A stretch of DNA of 7,409 bases from Desulfobacterales bacterium S5133MH16 (GTDB taxonomy: Bacteria; Desulfobacterota; Desulfobacteria; Desulfobacterales; UBA11574), in assembly GCA_001751005.1 (NCBI GenBank), contig MAXL01000361.1:1-7409 (forward strand). The letters run 5' to 3'. The notes beneath the pieces are model-generated. The model was not told the origin of the DNA and searched no databases. It saw nothing but the letters and a program-made list of their open reading frames with translations. The translations under genes were made by a program, and so were the position numbers. Positions 6,426 through 7,409 of this stretch are shown one piece after another (the stretch's first letter is position 1; each line of letters opens with the position of its first letter).

Positions 6426-7193
6426 TTAACTAAAGTACCAGGCTATAAATTGCGATCCCAAAAACACATAAGCAATTGCACCGATAGACAGAAAAGGGCC
6501 GAAGGGGATAGCAAACTTCATATTCTTGTTTTTGATCAGCATCATGGTTATGCCTACGCATGAACCGATAACTGATGACGCAAAAATAGTAAAAATCACC
6601 CCTTTCCAGCCGATAATGGTTCCCATCATTGCCAGAAGTTTAATATCACCGCCCCCCATTCCATCTCTGTGGGCAATCAGATTATATGCCCATGCAACAA
6701 ACCAAAGACTCCCCCCTCCGAGAAGCAAACCGAGCACTGAAGCTTTTAATGTCATTGTTGGCAATGCAAAAGAGGCAATCAGGCCCATTGGGATTCCGGG
6801 AAGCGTGATGATATCCGGTATGATTTGGTGATCAAGATCAATAAATGTTATTACAATTAGTGATGAAATAAAAGTAAAGTATACCAAACTTTCCAGGGAC
6901 AGACCAAACTTAAAAAGCAGAGACACCGCAACAATTCCGTTCATCAGTTCAACCAGCGGATAACGAAAAGATATCGGTGCATTACAATTACGACATCTGC
7001 CTTTAAGCCAGATATAACTTAAAACCGGAATATTGTCATAAAATCGAATTCGGCGGCTGCAGCTTGGACAGATTGAATGTGAAGGGTTTGCAATAGATTT
7101 TGAGGTTGGCAGCCTGTATATACAGACATTTAAAAAGCTTCCGATGCACATACCAAATATAAAAATGATACTCACGGTCAAAAAATTAAACAT
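6426..7193 (-). CDS. pilD: Bifunctional prepilin peptidase / N-methyltransferase, type IV leader peptidase (family A24)
   Basis: PilD is a polytopic inner-membrane aspartyl protease that cleaves leader peptides of type IV pilins and type II secretion pseudopilins and N-methylates the new N-terminus. It has 255 residues. The N-terminal membrane span GMCIGSFLNVCIYRLP (14-29) precedes the cytoplasmic domain with two zinc-type pairs, CPSC (42-45) and CRNC (67-70), flanking FYDNIPVLSYIWLKGR, so the methyltransferase half is present. The catalytic aspartates lie in FIDLDHQIIPD (117-127) and GGGDIK (180-185, Asp183). FGPFLSIGAI (231-240) is a late family motif. The ATG at 7193 is the only usual start after an in-frame TAA. 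The nearest Shine-Dalgarno (AGAGGA) is about 13 nt away, rather far. No pilin or secretion genes adjoin it. It is convergent with the rhomboid gene across 24 bp, without a visible terminator. Confidence 0.96.
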   Translation of the reverse strand: MFNFLTVSIIFIFGMCIGSFLNVCIYRLPTSKSIANPSHSICPSCSRRIRFYDNIPVLSYIWLKGRCRNCNAPISFRYPLVELMNGIVAVSLLFKFGLSLESLVYFTFISSLIVITFIDLDHQIIPDIITLPGIPMGLIASFALPTMTLKASVLGLLLGGGSLWFVAWAYNLIAHRDGMGGGDIKLLAMMGTIIGWKGVIFTIFASSVIGSCVGITMMLIKNKNMKFAIPFGPFLSIGAIAYVFLGSQFIAWYFS

Positions 7194-7279
7194 GTTTTGT
7201 ATGGCGTCCTCTTGAATTTATGATTGGATAATAGTAAGTAATATAGATGATTCACATACCTGACAAATATATGTTCCTG

Positions 7280-7308
7280 TTTATATATATAGATGCTGTT
7301 CGTGTCAA
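7280..7308 (-). promoter_or_regulatory. Strong sigma-70 promoter for pilD
   Basis: On the minus strand TTGACA (7308 down to 7303), a 17-nt spacer and TATAAA (7285 down to 7280) form a near-perfect promoter. Initiation is expected near 7273, leaving an A+T-rich leader of about 80 nt before the pilD ATG. It shows that pilD is transcribed alone rather than from within a pil operon. Confidence 0.75.
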
Positions 7309-7314
7309 AACAAG

Positions 7315-7409
7315 TTTGACGGTCTCGTAAAAAGTCCAACTTCTGCGTTGTGCTGCATTTCGTAATCATTCAACGTACGATAAGTACGCCTCATGATTGC
7401 AAAATTTGC
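7315..7409. repeat. Dispersed-type repeat with long imperfect hairpin, cut by window end
   Basis: The segment opens with a motif containing CTCGTAAAAAGTCC (7324-7337), of a kind I associate with interspersed repeats in Desulfobacterota genomes. It then forms a symmetric imperfect palindrome centred near 7381: CGTAC/GTACG (7374-7378, 7384-7388) inside AATCAT/ATGATT (7364-7369, 7393-7398). Pairing extends outward through TT and A+T-rich stretches to about 7355 and 7409. If it is a MITE-like or REP-like unit, its matching terminal copy (GGACTTTTTACGAG) should lie a little beyond the window. I see no coding capacity and no second copy inside the window. Confidence 0.6.

Noticed and set aside
7178..7369. 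63-codon open frame on the minus strand upstream of pilD
   Set aside because: It starts inside the right-edge repeat, runs through the pilD promoter and leader, overlaps the pilD start in another frame, and has no protein-like pattern.
1..7409. CRISPR array, insertion sequence, prophage or defence system
   Set aside because: There is no regularly spaced direct repeat, no transposase, integrase or nuclease gene, and nearly all the length is accounted for by five housekeeping-type genes and one acidic protein gene.

Overview
The window looks like chromosomal core sequence from a Gram-negative bacterium. It is most likely a member of the Desulfobacterota (Desulfobacterales-like). This assignment is an inference from three things: the gene combination, the style of the acidic protein encoded upstream of valS, and a repeat at the right edge carrying CTCGTAAAAAGTCC, a type I associate with that group. 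No marker in the window proves it.

Left part, minus strand: rsmE (16S rRNA m3U1498 methyltransferase) is followed 26 bp downstream by a complete tRNA-Phe(GAA) gene with an encoded CCA end. A consensus -35 box lies inside the last codons of rsmE and may give the tRNA its own promoter.

Middle, plus strand: a near-consensus sigma-70 promoter drives a gene for a strongly acidic 212-residue protein of unknown function. It has a long disordered-looking region, repeated EEII-type motifs and a C-terminal helical segment that resembles the PopZ/DUF2497 C-terminus. A clear intrinsic terminator separates it from a tight three-gene run, valS - nadC - rhomboid, with gaps of 12 and 5 bp. valS is preceded by a short G+C-rich leader with inverted repeats and a strong Shine-Dalgarno sequence that sits over a two-codon mini-ORF rather than over valS itself. 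The third gene encodes a rhomboid-type intramembrane serine protease whose C-terminus is a DnaJ-like substrate-binding (CTD) domain without a J domain. This fusion is the most unusual protein in the window.

Right part, minus strand: a bifunctional prepilin peptidase (PilD, family A24) is convergent with the rhomboid gene, with only 24 bp between them. It has its own strong promoter (TTGACA-N17-TATAAA) and about an 80-nt leader. The final ~95 bp hold the start of a dispersed-type repeat with a long imperfect hairpin, cut by the window edge.

Most of the content is housekeeping: translation (tRNA-Phe, ValS, RsmE), NAD synthesis (NadC) and the cell envelope (rhomboid, PilD). I see no CRISPR array, transposase gene, toxin-antitoxin pair or phage gene. 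The main leads are the rhomboid-DnaJ CTD fusion, the acidic PopZ-like protein, the valS leader and the right-edge repeat.
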